Assembly: GCA_035267185.1 (NCBI GenBank)
Contig: DATFLY010000041.1
Coordinates: 1-6,008, forward strand
Length of the DNA: 6,008 bases
Source: JAUIBE01 sp035267185
Lineage (GTDB): Bacteria > Pseudomonadota > Gammaproteobacteria > Xanthomonadales > SZUA-36
Direction of reading: 5' to 3'
The notes under the pieces are model-generated. The model searched no databases, was not told where the DNA came from, and saw only the letters and a program-made list of their open reading frames with translations. The first letter of the stretch is position 1; each line of letters begins with the position of its first letter. Shown piece after piece: positions 1-5,738 of this stretch. A program made the position numbers and the translations under genes.

Positions 1-102
1 ATATCCCGACACACTTTCGTCGGGTGGCGAGATATAAGATCGTCCGTGTTTACGGTTCGACTTCGTCCGTATAACTCGCCCCCTTAATTTGTTATTTAAC
101 AT
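1..102 (-). CDS. Possible N-terminal fragment of an unknown protein running off the left edge
   Basis: An ATG at 102-100 on the minus strand opens a frame that stays open for 34 codons to the window edge. The predicted start is MLNNKLRGRV and the composition is basic. Upstream there is one AGGAG only 1 nt from the ATG (too close) and a GGAG 10 nt away (usable but long). I do not recognise the protein. Thirty-four open codons are not unusual by chance, and plus-strand frames are also open here for 23 to 28 codons. It follows the zinc receptor gene in the same direction. Treat this as a weak candidate that only the flanking sequence can settle. Confidence 0.15.
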   Translation of the reverse strand, partial: MLNNKLRGRVIRTKSNRKHGRSYISPPDESVSGY

Positions 103-240
103 ACTCCTAAATCTCCGTTTCGTCCAATCCGGCAGCCTGCACCTGCAAAAGTTCACAAGAGCAGGCCGGACCTCCTGCTAGTAGACCCGGAGAGCAAGAA
201 TAAAATTCCGTCCGTTGGGCCTGGCAGGGTGATCTCCCTA

Positions 241-265
241 TCCCGGGAAGGTTTTGCTCCCGGGA
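241..265 (-). terminator. Strong hairpin just after the zinc receptor gene; weak terminator candidate
   Basis: Two copies of the self-complementary octamer TCCCGGGA (241-248 and 258-265) can pair into a GC-rich 8-bp stem with a 9-nt loop, 16 nt after the receptor's stop codon. On the minus strand the hairpin is followed by TAGGGAGATC, so the T run of a classical intrinsic terminator is missing. It may be a 3'-end stabilising hairpin or part of a factor-dependent terminator. Confidence 0.35.
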
Positions 266-281
266 ATTTGCGAAGCATTGG

Positions 282-2429
282 TCAGAAATCAAACCTCGCA
301 CCGAGGATAAAGTTTCTGCCGATTTGTGGTGCCTGGTCCTTCAGGAACGAGGTGCTGTTGCGGATGTCTTCGTCCAGCAGGTTCTTGCCTTTCAGGTAGA
401 GTTCCACACCGGTTCTGTCACCCAGGATGAACTGGTAGGACAGCTCGGCGTCCAGAAGGTCATAGCCAGGCGTCGCGGTTTCAAATTCCGCGGTGTCGGT
501 GTGGTCGTCTGCATGAATCCAGGTCACGTTGCCGGCCCATGCCATGCGATCCCAGTCCACGCCCAGTCCAAGGCGTTGCGGTGGAATGCGGGGCACGTTG
601 CTGCCATCGGCAAGCTCGGCATCAACCAGGTCATAGAAGCCGAACACCTGCCAGTGGCCTGCGACATTGTCTCCCAGGTCCCAGCGGATTTCTGCTTCGC
701 CGCCGGTAAATTTGGCATCCTGCTGCGACCAGAGCCTGATCGGCAGGCCATTTTCTATTTCACCTGTATCGGCCTCGTAGATGTAATCGTCGAAGTCGTT
801 GTAGTAAAGAGAAATGCTGCCGGTCACCGGACCACCGTGGGCACGCCAGGAAATTTCATAATGACGGTTGGTTTCTTCAACCAGGTTGGGATCACCGACC
901 TCGAAAGTCTGCGTGGCCAGGTGTGGTCCGTTGGAGAACAACTCCGCATCGTTGGGTGCACGTTCGGCGCTGGCAAAAGTAAATGCAAAGTGGCTGAAGT
1001 CATTCGCATGCCATACCGCCGAGGCTGAGAAGCTGAGTGGACTAAACCCGCGGGAAGCGGCTTCCGGCATTTCATCCTCGTGCTCTCCTTCTTCCTCGTG
1101 GTGATGCTCGGTCAGGAACGAGTCGATACTCACGTCCTCATAGCGAATACCCAGATCCAGGCGCCAGTTATCAAATTCAGCGGATTCAACCCAGAACAAT
1201 GCCCAGGAATCAGTGGTAGAGGGTGGTACAAATGCCTCTTCACCCAGGGCACTGAAATCACGGTCGGTCCACTGACCTCCGAAAGCGCCGGTCCAGCGTC
1301 CGCTTGGGTTGTGGCGCAGTTCCAACCGCGCATCAGTTGTTTCACTGTCGAAAACGGTGCCGGTTTCCGCGCCTTCGAACTCCGTGTGTGTGTAATCCGT
1401 TACCGCCAGGTTGAACTTCAACCGCTCAAAGCCGGCAAAAGGATTCTGCCCGACGACCAGGGCATCGTAGCGTCGGGAGTCGAGGTCAATGGTGACAACT
1501 TCCTCTTCCTCTCCCTGATGCTCTTCTTCGTGTTCCCCCTCCTCTTCTTCCCCATGTTCATGACCATGTGCGCCGGGGATACCATAGTTGGAATCGTAAA
1601 TCGTGTAGGACATACCCGCCGTCCACGATTCACCTATCCAGCTGGCACCAACTGCGCCTCCGTCGTTATCGAGGAAGCTGTTCTCAAGCACGCCGAACAC
1701 TTCTCCTTCTCCGTGCTCGTCGTGGTCCTCGTCATGATTATCATCGTAGAGATCTGCAGCACCAGGGATGTCATAGTCATCCGTGCGTCGATAGAAGCCG
1801 TTTGCATGAACAGCGAAGGAACCGGAGCCAAAATCGATTCGCCCGGCGCCAAACTTCTGGTCAGCTGCAGAATCAAACTGCGTCATTGCCCGACCCTCAA
1901 TACCGTCTTCCGGGACTTCCATCGGAATCACGTTGGTTACGGTGTTGACAACTCCTCCAATCGAGCCGGAACCGTAAATCAGTGTGGCGGGACCTCGCAG
2001 AACTTCCATTTGGTCTGCCAGGAATGGTTCAGTCGGGACCGCATGATCCTGGCTGATGGCGGATGCGTCCGATGACGTCATGTTGTCATTCAGCACACCA
2101 ACCCTGACGCCTTGCATTCCACGAATGACTGGCCGGCCAACATTTTGACCAAAGCTTGCATTTGACAGCCCTGGTAGTCGCGCGAGTGTGTCGCCAATGT
2201 TGTTGTTCAGCTCTCGGGCCAGGGCTTCATTACTTAATACCGTGGCGGACTGTGACATTTCCACAACATTGCGCGGCAGGGGCGTTGCGGTGACCACAAT
2301 TTCTTCCAGAACATCATGTACATGATCTTCCGCGTCATTAGCGGTTTGCGAAAAAGCGGTCTGGTGGCAGCCAAGACAGGCGCAAATTAATGCGATCCGT
2401 GAATGGCGAATTGAAATTCCTATATTCAT
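282..2429 (-). CDS. znuD: ZnuD-like zinc TonB-dependent outer-membrane receptor
   Basis: This 715-residue protein is predicted to carry Zn(II) across the outer membrane using TonB/ExbBD energy. It has a short signal peptide (residues 1 to about 28), a TonB box EEIVVTATP (42-50), a plug domain (about 55-168, with PVIRGMQG at 100-107 and MEVLRGPATLIYGSG at 141-155), then a 22-strand-type beta barrel ending in an aromatic residue (ARFDF). From memory it matches Neisseria ZnuD in many places: the plug, a DHA motif (residues 128-130) where ZnuD has metal ligands, ARLELRH (367-373), FEVGDPNL (509-516) and SFLKDQAPQIGR near the end. Three His/acid-rich insertions (229-243, 288-310, 441-454) fit metal-gathering outer loops. 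The start is supported by AGGTG 5 nt upstream (2435-2439). It lies 70 bp downstream of the small His/Cys protein gene with no T-tailed terminator between, so they probably form an operon. A copper, nickel or other metal cannot be excluded; zinc is the best reading. Confidence 0.9.
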   Translation of the reverse strand: MNIGISIRHSRIALICACLGCHQTAFSQTANDAEDHVHDVLEEIVVTATPLPRNVVEMSQSATVLSNEALARELNNNIGDTLARLPGLSNASFGQNVGRPVIRGMQGVRVGVLNDNMTSSDASAISQDHAVPTEPFLADQMEVLRGPATLIYGSGSIGGVVNTVTNVIPMEVPEDGIEGRAMTQFDSAADQKFGAGRIDFGSGSFAVHANGFYRRTDDYDIPGAADLYDDNHDEDHDEHGEGEVFGVLENSFLDNDGGAVGASWIGESWTAGMSYTIYDSNYGIPGAHGHEHGEEEEGEHEEEHQGEEEEVVTIDLDSRRYDALVVGQNPFAGFERLKFNLAVTDYTHTEFEGAETGTVFDSETTDARLELRHNPSGRWTGAFGGQWTDRDFSALGEEAFVPPSTTDSWALFWVESAEFDNWRLDLGIRYEDVSIDSFLTEHHHEEEGEHEDEMPEAASRGFSPLSFSASAVWHANDFSHFAFTFASAERAPNDAELFSNGPHLATQTFEVGDPNLVEETNRHYEISWRAHGGPVTGSISLYYNDFDDYIYEADTGEIENGLPIRLWSQQDAKFTGGEAEIRWDLGDNVAGHWQVFGFYDLVDAELADGSNVPRIPPQRLGLGVDWDRMAWAGNVTWIHADDHTDTAEFETATPGYDLLDAELSYQFILGDRTGVELYLKGKNLLDEDIRNSTSFLKDQAPQIGRNFILGARFDF
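1068..1109 (-). other. His/Glu-rich loop-coding segment of the zinc receptor (third cluster)
   Basis: This segment encodes residues 441-454 (EHHHEEEGEHEDEM). It sits between barrel strands and is therefore probably a surface loop. It is rich in potential Zn(II) ligands (four His among eight acidic residues). The loop assignment is inferred from position, not from a structure. Confidence 0.6.
1500..1568 (-). repeat. Low-complexity His/Glu-rich segment of the zinc receptor (second cluster)
   Basis: This segment encodes residues 288-310. It is built from imperfect units of the type HEHGEEEE, GEHEEEHQ and GEEEE, giving 5 His and 13 Glu in 23 residues. The DNA is a purine-rich tract on the coding strand (GAA/GAG codons), the kind of sequence that can vary in length. 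It lies where ZnuD proteins have a long His-containing outer loop, so it probably captures metal at the cell surface. Confidence 0.65.
1701..1745 (-). other. His/Asp-rich loop-coding segment of the zinc receptor (first cluster)
   Basis: This segment encodes residues 229-243 (DDNHDEDHDEHGEGE). Three His are set among nine acidic residues shortly after the first barrel strands. By analogy with ZnuD it is a likely extracellular, metal-attracting loop. Confidence 0.6.
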
Positions 2430-2437
2430 CTCTACAC

Positions 2438-2449
2438 CTGATATATCAG
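2438..2449. promoter_or_regulatory. Perfect 12-bp palindrome touching the receptor's ribosome binding site
   Basis: CTGATATATCAG is a perfect 12-bp palindrome ending 8 bp before the receptor start codon and sharing two bases with its AGGTG Shine-Dalgarno sequence. It could be an operator or a small hairpin that affects translation. It does not match the gammaproteobacterial Zur box as I remember it (GTTATA-N-TATAAC core). The function is inferred only from its symmetry and position. Confidence 0.3.
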
Positions 2450-2450
2450 A

Positions 2451-2470
2451 ACCCCGTCGAAAGACGGGTT
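2451..2470 (-). other. Leader hairpin between the two zinc operon genes
   Basis: CCCGTC (2453-2458) pairs with GACGGG (2463-2468) around a 4-nt loop. With one bulged base, two outer A-T pairs extend the stem to about 8 bp. Neither strand has a T run after it, so it is not a classical terminator. In the minus-strand transcript it would sit in the 70-nt spacer between the small gene and the receptor, where it could influence mRNA processing or the relative expression of the two genes. Confidence 0.45.
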
Positions 2471-2499
2471 AAATCATAAAAACAGTGGTTTACAAGGTT

Positions 2500-2793
2500 T
2501 TAGAGAGAAATTGGTGGAGCACGCTGGAAGTAAGGAAGCTGAACATCAACCAACACAAAATACGAAGTGGTTGAGACATGCGTGTGATTAACGCAGGGTA
2601 TGGCAATCCGCTGATGCTCGACAGTTGCCAGGCCGTCCAGGTTGGTGGAGAACGAACAGGTTGCACACAACTCCTGGGTAGAGTTGTGCCAGTGAGAAAT
2701 CTCATGAGCGACAGCCACACTCTGGGCAGCAACAAGCACGACCAGCAATGCTGCTCGTGTGAATCTCGCCCAGGACAGTGACAGTCGTCTCAT
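2500..2793 (-). CDS. Small exported His/Cys-rich protein, DUF2946-like putative zinc chaperone
   Basis: This 97-residue protein has a basic N terminus, a hydrophobic signal or anchor segment (about 12-29, ending AVAH), then AHEISHWHN (29-37) followed by CATC (43-46), and a second group C67, H70, H72. It ends in RAPPISL. The layout (signal, His cluster, C-x2-C, proline-bearing tail) resembles the short DUF2946-type proteins often labelled 'zinc chaperone' beside zinc uptake genes; this is recalled similarity, not a search result. It precedes the ZnuD-like receptor by 70 bp on the same strand, which supports a role in handling Zn(II) in the periplasm. The frame could extend upstream to 2895, but that start lies inside the hairpin of the preceding gene's terminator and would spoil the signal peptide, so the ATG at 2793 is preferred. 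It has no clear Shine-Dalgarno. The biochemical function remains inferred. Confidence 0.75.
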   Translation of the reverse strand: MRRLSLSWARFTRAALLVVLVAAQSVAVAHEISHWHNSTQELCATCSFSTNLDGLATVEHQRIAIPCVNHTHVSTTSYFVLVDVQLPYFQRAPPISL

Positions 2794-2802
2794 AAGGACA
2801 AC

Positions 2803-2831
2803 ATTATAGCTATCAAAAACGCTCGAGACAT
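2803..2831 (-). promoter_or_regulatory. Candidate promoter of the zinc operon
   Basis: A perfect TATAAT (2803-2808 on the minus strand) lies 9 bp before the ATG of the small His/Cys gene. A poor -35 (ATGTCT, 2826-2831) stands 17 bp further upstream. Transcription would start only a few bases before the ATG, which would agree with the lack of a Shine-Dalgarno sequence. The -10 overlaps an imperfect dyad, TTGATAGCTATAAT (2803-2816), a plausible place for a repressor such as Zur, though it does not fit the Zur consensus I recall. Confidence 0.35.
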
Positions 2832-2881
2832 CATCTTCAGGGTCTTTCTGTCTTGCAGCGAACACAGGCTGACCCTGATCG

Positions 2882-2923
2882 AAAAAAATCGCCACGCTGG
2901 CACTGAGGCTTTCAGCGTGGCGA
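2882..2923 (-). terminator. Intrinsic terminator of the four-Cys secreted protein gene
   Basis: TCGCCACGCTG (2889-2899) and CAGCGTGGCGA (2913-2923) form a perfect 11-bp GC-rich stem with a 13-nt loop. On the minus strand it is followed directly by seven T (2882-2888). It begins 44 nt after the stop codon of the gene at 2968-3675 and separates that gene from the zinc operon. The opposite strand has no T run, so it acts in one direction. Confidence 0.92.
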
Positions 2924-2967
2924 CAGCGATCAGGACCTATAAGGGCCAGAATTGCGCTTAATGAGTC

Positions 2968-3675
2968 CTACGAGGAAGGATTGAATGATGGGGGTCTTTC
3001 GCCCAATTGTCCTGAGCATGCCATTGCAACCTCGTTTGGATCTGCGCCATTTTCGGCATAGGTCAGCATGTAGCCATGTGGGCCCGGTCGAAAAACGAAC
3101 GGTGTGCCGAGATTCTCGACCATGCTTTGAAATGAGCCACCTACCTCTTCATTTGTCAGTCCCGGGGCATAGAACATGACATGAGGTGGGACTTTCAACA
3201 CCGCGCCGGCGGAAGCCACATAAATAAAGTTGTATTCCGACATCATGTAGTTGACTCCCGCCCTGTCTGCGGTCTTGTATAAGCCACCTTTCAGTTTTTG
3301 CTGATTTGCTGCTTCGATTGTTTCAAAATCGGCGCCGGCTAAAACCATTTCACTGCGATCAATGATGGCGGGTAAAACGGTGTCGATACCCTCGCGATCC
3401 ATACATTGTGGAATAACTGAATCAGGGTGGTTACGTTCGACAATACAGGTGAACGGGCCACTGCCTTCAATCACTTTTTCGTAATGGTCTCCGACCAGTG
3501 CATAAACCGAAGTCTCTTCTCGCAGGCGTTTGGGCAGGGCGCTGCGTGCAATTGCAACTTCGCAGTCTTGCGAAAGCGCCAGGCGGTCTGCAGCCTGGGC
3601 GGGGGTGATGAAGATGGCCGTCAGGGCCAGGGTCAACGCGGTTAAGCACAGCTTGTGGGTTATGACTCGTAACAT
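2968..3675 (-). CDS. Secreted four-cysteine protein of an uncharacterised conserved family
   Basis: This 235-residue protein has a clear Sec signal peptide (positive HK at 7-8, hydrophobic 9-23, cleavage after AQA at about 28). The mature part has four Cys (38, 77, 91, 220), enough for two disulfides. Conserved-looking blocks are YALVGDHYEKVIEGSGPFTC (58-77), PPHVMFYAPGLTNEEVGG (163-180) and GPHGYMLTYAE (198-208). I recall hypothetical secreted proteins in proteobacteria and other phyla with the same blocks (a 'Y...GYekv..G.nGFtC', 'PH.MFYAP' and 'GPHGYM' pattern), but know of no assigned function. No transmembrane segment or lipobox follows the signal, so a soluble periplasmic or secreted protein is likely. 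The start is fixed by GAGGAG 6 nt upstream (3682-3687). It has its own terminator and about 210 bp of upstream DNA, so it is probably transcribed alone. An enzymatic role is possible but not shown. Confidence 0.85.
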   Translation of the reverse strand: MLRVITHKLCLTALTLALTAIFITPAQAADRLALSQDCEVAIARSALPKRLREETSVYALVGDHYEKVIEGSGPFTCIVERNHPDSVIPQCMDREGIDTVLPAIIDRSEMVLAGADFETIEAANQQKLKGGLYKTADRAGVNYMMSEYNFIYVASAGAVLKVPPHVMFYAPGLTNEEVGGSFQSMVENLGTPFVFRPGPHGYMLTYAENGADPNEVAMACSGQLGERPPSFNPSS

Positions 3676-3723
3676 TGGGTACTCCTCAGCCTGGGTTTTT
3701 CACATGATTGAGTGGGAAGGCGA

Positions 3724-3752
3724 AAAATAGCGGGCCAGTTTCGCTCTGTCCC
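3724..3752 (-). promoter_or_regulatory. Candidate promoter of the four-Cys secreted protein gene
   Basis: On the minus strand GGGACA (3747-3752) and TATTTT (3724-3729) are spaced by 17 bp, each matching four of six bases of the sigma-70 consensus. This would give a leader of about 40 nt before the ATG at 3675. It lies downstream of the hydrolase terminator, in the only gap where this gene's promoter can be. The match is modest. Confidence 0.3.
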
Positions 3753-3814
3753 GAACTGTTTTGCGAGCGTTGGATCTGGTTTTCCATTGGTAGACTGCAA
3801 TCAAGCTGATGACC

Positions 3815-3861
3815 TGAAAAAACCGGGCCTAACGGTCGCGGGTAAGGTGTCAGGCCCGGTT
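3815..3861 (-). terminator. Intrinsic terminator of the alpha/beta hydrolase gene
   Basis: AACCGGGCCT (3821-3830) and AGGCCCGGTT (3852-3861) are a perfect 10-bp inverted repeat with a 21-nt loop. On the minus strand the stem runs into a T tract (GGTT followed by TTTT). It starts 24 nt after the hydrolase stop codon. The loop is longer than usual, but the stem and T tract are convincing. Confidence 0.85.
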
Positions 3862-3885
3862 CAAGAAAATAGCTTGTCCGTCAGA

Positions 3886-5361
3886 TCATTGACCAACGCT
3901 GCTTTGAGCAGCCTTATTCCTGATTACCTCGGCATCCTCAGGCAGCATGTAGCCATCCCGCACAAGCTGATTGACTGCCTTAACGGCTTTGGAAACGTAC
4001 TTGCCATGGTTGCGATAAAGCCCTGCCAGTTCTTCTTCGGAGAATGGGAAGAAGCTTGGTGCGAAGGAGCAGGGTCCGAGGCCTGAGTTGAAAGGAAGAT
4101 AGCTGCCCAGGGGCGCCTCGAGATCAGGAATGCGGATACCGCCCAGGGCATTACCAAAATCATCCCGCGCCACGTCATTGGTGCCATTCAATGCAATGTA
4201 TTCGCTTGCCGGAGGCAGGATGCCATCGGTGACCCACAAGCGCAGGTGATGAAGAGCGGCGCTGATGTAGGGTCCCATATCGACATCACCGGTCGGCTGG
4301 TGGTCGCATGAAGGCAGCGGAAAGCCAAAATCCCGAATCATCGTGGCGTTGACTTCATTCGTGGTGGGCGTGTCGGCGTGGGTGGTGCCGGCCACTTCCC
4401 ACTGCCTGTAAATGTCTGAATCGGGTTGCCTGACCTCGTTGGCCGGAAAGGTGAAAAGCTCCAGCTCGGTTTCAGACGCTGTACGGAAGTAGGGTGCATC
4501 GACCGAGTTGTAACGACGGTCGTCGAGATAAAAGCGGCCGATGAAGGCATCAGGATCGCCACTCCAGATGGGATGGGCAGCCGCGTTGCCGTTGGCGCCC
4601 AGGTATCCGTCAAATGCCGTTGTACCGTCTGCTGCTGTTTTGGCCTCGTGCAGTTCATTGCTGAAAGTCGTTAGCCAGTCTTCACTCTGCGAATAACCTG
4701 CCCCGATCATGTGGCTGATTTCATAGTTCGCCAATGGGTTTTCCACATCGGCAGGGTCCTGCAACAGGACAGCAATATCACCAAATGCATCGTAGCTTTG
4801 TCCGCGCTCGATGATGTTGACCGGGGCGTAACGTAATGGATCAAAGCCCTTCAGGGCATCGACCGCAATCGGTCGAATGGTCATACCTACCCAGATATAG
4901 CCTTCCCGCATCAGGAGATCCTGGGTGTATTGCCAGATGAAATCGATGTCCCAGGTGGCCGTTGGATTCATCATTTCAAAAACTACAACACCATTGAATT
5001 CAGCCGGATTTTGCGGGCGTCGAATCATAATCCGGGTGGTGTAGGGAACATCGGGCGTCATCACCTGCAACTCGAGGTCACCGTCATACTCGTAGATGTT
5101 TGCGTCACCGGACACGAAATATTCATCTTCAACGTAGCCTTGTGATGCCAGGTCGGTGACTGCCGACCAGAAGGGAGTTGAGTCAGTTGAGGTGGGGACA
5201 AACTCTGTTTCGATTGCAAATGCCGGGTGTGCCAGGAATACAGTCGACAAACCGATGAGCCAGAGCCTGGCTGATGTTGCAAGCAGTGATTTTCGGGACA
5301 AATCAGGCTGGTACCCGGTGCCTTTGCCTTGAATTGATCCTCGTTGCAGAAATGGTTTCAT
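3886..5361 (-). CDS. Exported alpha/beta hydrolase domain protein (Abhydrolase_10-like)
   Basis: This 491-residue protein is a predicted serine hydrolase acting in the periplasm or outside the cell; the substrate is unknown. A signal peptide ends near AFA (47-49) after a hydrophobic stretch (33-45), with an unusually long N-terminal region of about 32 residues. The early domain has TRIMIRRPQNPAEFNGVVVFE (109-129), typical of the family's first strands. The nucleophile is probably S224 in GAGYSQS (220-226), and the His is probably H328 in WEVAGTTHAD (321-330); the acid is likely among E297/E299/E301. The tail, YRNHGKYVSKAVKAVNQLV (449-467) then GYMLPEDA, is a usual family ending. The residue after SQS is E227 where family members I recall have Gly. 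The start ATG has AAAGGA 9 nt upstream (5371-5376); a TTG at codon 21 would give a more normal signal but has no Shine-Dalgarno. It is divergent from the amidohydrolase gene and has its own terminator. Confidence 0.88.
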   Translation of the reverse strand: MKPFLQRGSIQGKGTGYQPDLSRKSLLATSARLWLIGLSTVFLAHPAFAIETEFVPTSTDSTPFWSAVTDLASQGYVEDEYFVSGDANIYEYDGDLELQVMTPDVPYTTRIMIRRPQNPAEFNGVVVFEMMNPTATWDIDFIWQYTQDLLMREGYIWVGMTIRPIAVDALKGFDPLRYAPVNIIERGQSYDAFGDIAVLLQDPADVENPLANYEISHMIGAGYSQSEDWLTTFSNELHEAKTAADGTTAFDGYLGANGNAAAHPIWSGDPDAFIGRFYLDDRRYNSVDAPYFRTASETELELFTFPANEVRQPDSDIYRQWEVAGTTHADTPTTNEVNATMIRDFGFPLPSCDHQPTGDVDMGPYISAALHHLRLWVTDGILPPASEYIALNGTNDVARDDFGNALGGIRIPDLEAPLGSYLPFNSGLGPCSFAPSFFPFSEEELAGLYRNHGKYVSKAVKAVNQLVRDGYMLPEDAEVIRNKAAQSSVGQ

Positions 5362-5738
5362 TGGGTGATTTCCTTTGATTGGTTGTGCCTGGATTTGAGT
5401 CCGAAGACTTGTCTCCCCGGATCACACATCAATCTTTATCGTCGATTCAGAAAATCAGCCATGGTTATTTTTCGAGTGGCCTGTTTGTATTTGCGAAGCG
5501 CATCCGGAAAATCGCAGGTATGTGCGAAAGAGGCAATAATCAGAGCAGATTGGCTGGAGCGGAACAGCGAATTGATGGGCTGGCTGGTGATGAGGTTGAG
5601 TCCGGGATCTCCCGATTTCGTTGTTTTTTAGTTTGCTTTTCCATTCAGTGACATGCAAGTTGATGCGGGCCATGTGTCACGAAGAACAATGGCGATGATG
5701 CTTGAAATGATCAAAAGCAAAAACTTGAGGGAGAACAA
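5362..5738. other. Intergenic region between divergent hydrolase and amidohydrolase genes
   Basis: This 377-bp stretch must hold the promoters of both flanking genes, yet I see no strong sigma-70 pair on either strand. Overlapping small frames are open on both strands (for example a 56-codon plus-strand frame from 5461), but none has a Shine-Dalgarno sequence or recognisable content. It contains an inverted repeat GTGACA/TGTCAC (5648-5653 and 5675-5680) about 60 bp before the amidohydrolase start. It also has a short CGGG/CCCG hairpin near 5603-5614 followed on the plus strand by a loose T-rich run (GTTGTTTTTTAG, about 5619-5630). Confidence 0.5.
5648..5680. promoter_or_regulatory. Inverted repeat upstream of the amidohydrolase gene, possible operator
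   Basis: GTGACA (5648-5653) and TGTCAC (5675-5680) are perfect inverted copies 21 bp apart, ending 58 bp before the amidohydrolase ATG. The half-site centres are 27 bp apart, which is not a common single-dimer spacing. It could be an operator for a larger complex, a hairpin, or chance. Confidence 0.2.

Larger units (their letters stand above)
1..281. other. Non-coding stretch downstream of the zinc receptor gene
   Basis: I see no convincing gene here. Short open stretches exist on both strands, but none has a good ribosome binding site and recognisable protein content together. The stretch is relatively A+T-rich around 80-115. Hairpins visible are 5-10 with 19-24 (CCCGAC/GTCGGG, 8-nt loop), 160-165 with 174-179 (AGCAGG/CCTGCT), and 241-248 with 258-265 (listed separately). 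None is followed by a run of T on either strand. The motif CGTCCGT recurs at 43-49, 66-72 and 208-214, without regular spacing, so I do not call it a repeat array. Confidence 0.5.

Noticed and set aside
43..214. Recurring CGTCCGT motif as a possible CRISPR or repeat array
   Set aside because: There are only three short copies with irregular spacing and no conserved longer unit.
107..301. Minus-strand 64-codon frame after the receptor gene
   Set aside because: It starts inside the end of the receptor gene in another frame, runs through the GC-rich hairpin, and shows no recognisable content.
324..2075. Long plus-strand open frames (324-1028 and 1080-2075) opposite the receptor gene
   Set aside because: They are antisense to a strongly recognised receptor, have no ribosome binding site I could support, and their predicted products show no domain. 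They reflect the codon pattern of the opposite strand.
2803..2816. Canonical Zur box upstream of the zinc operon
   Set aside because: The dyad TTGATAGCTATAAT has an even centre and lacks the GTTATA-N-TATAAC core, so I list it only as a dyad of unknown regulator.
2794..2895. Extended start for the small His/Cys protein at 2895
   Set aside because: That ATG lies within the stem of the preceding gene's terminator, its first codons read the T run, and it would put 34 polar residues before the signal segment.
3712..4086. Plus-strand 124-codon frame overlapping the hydrolase 3' end
   Set aside because: It crosses the hydrolase terminator hairpin and overlaps the coding end of a well-supported gene; the product is not recognisable.
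5344..5673. Small open frames on both strands in the divergent spacer (plus 5344-5631 and 5379-5651, minus 5455-5673)
   Set aside because: Three frames overlap each other, none has a Shine-Dalgarno or known motif, and one overlaps the hydrolase start. A decayed gene is possible but not supported.
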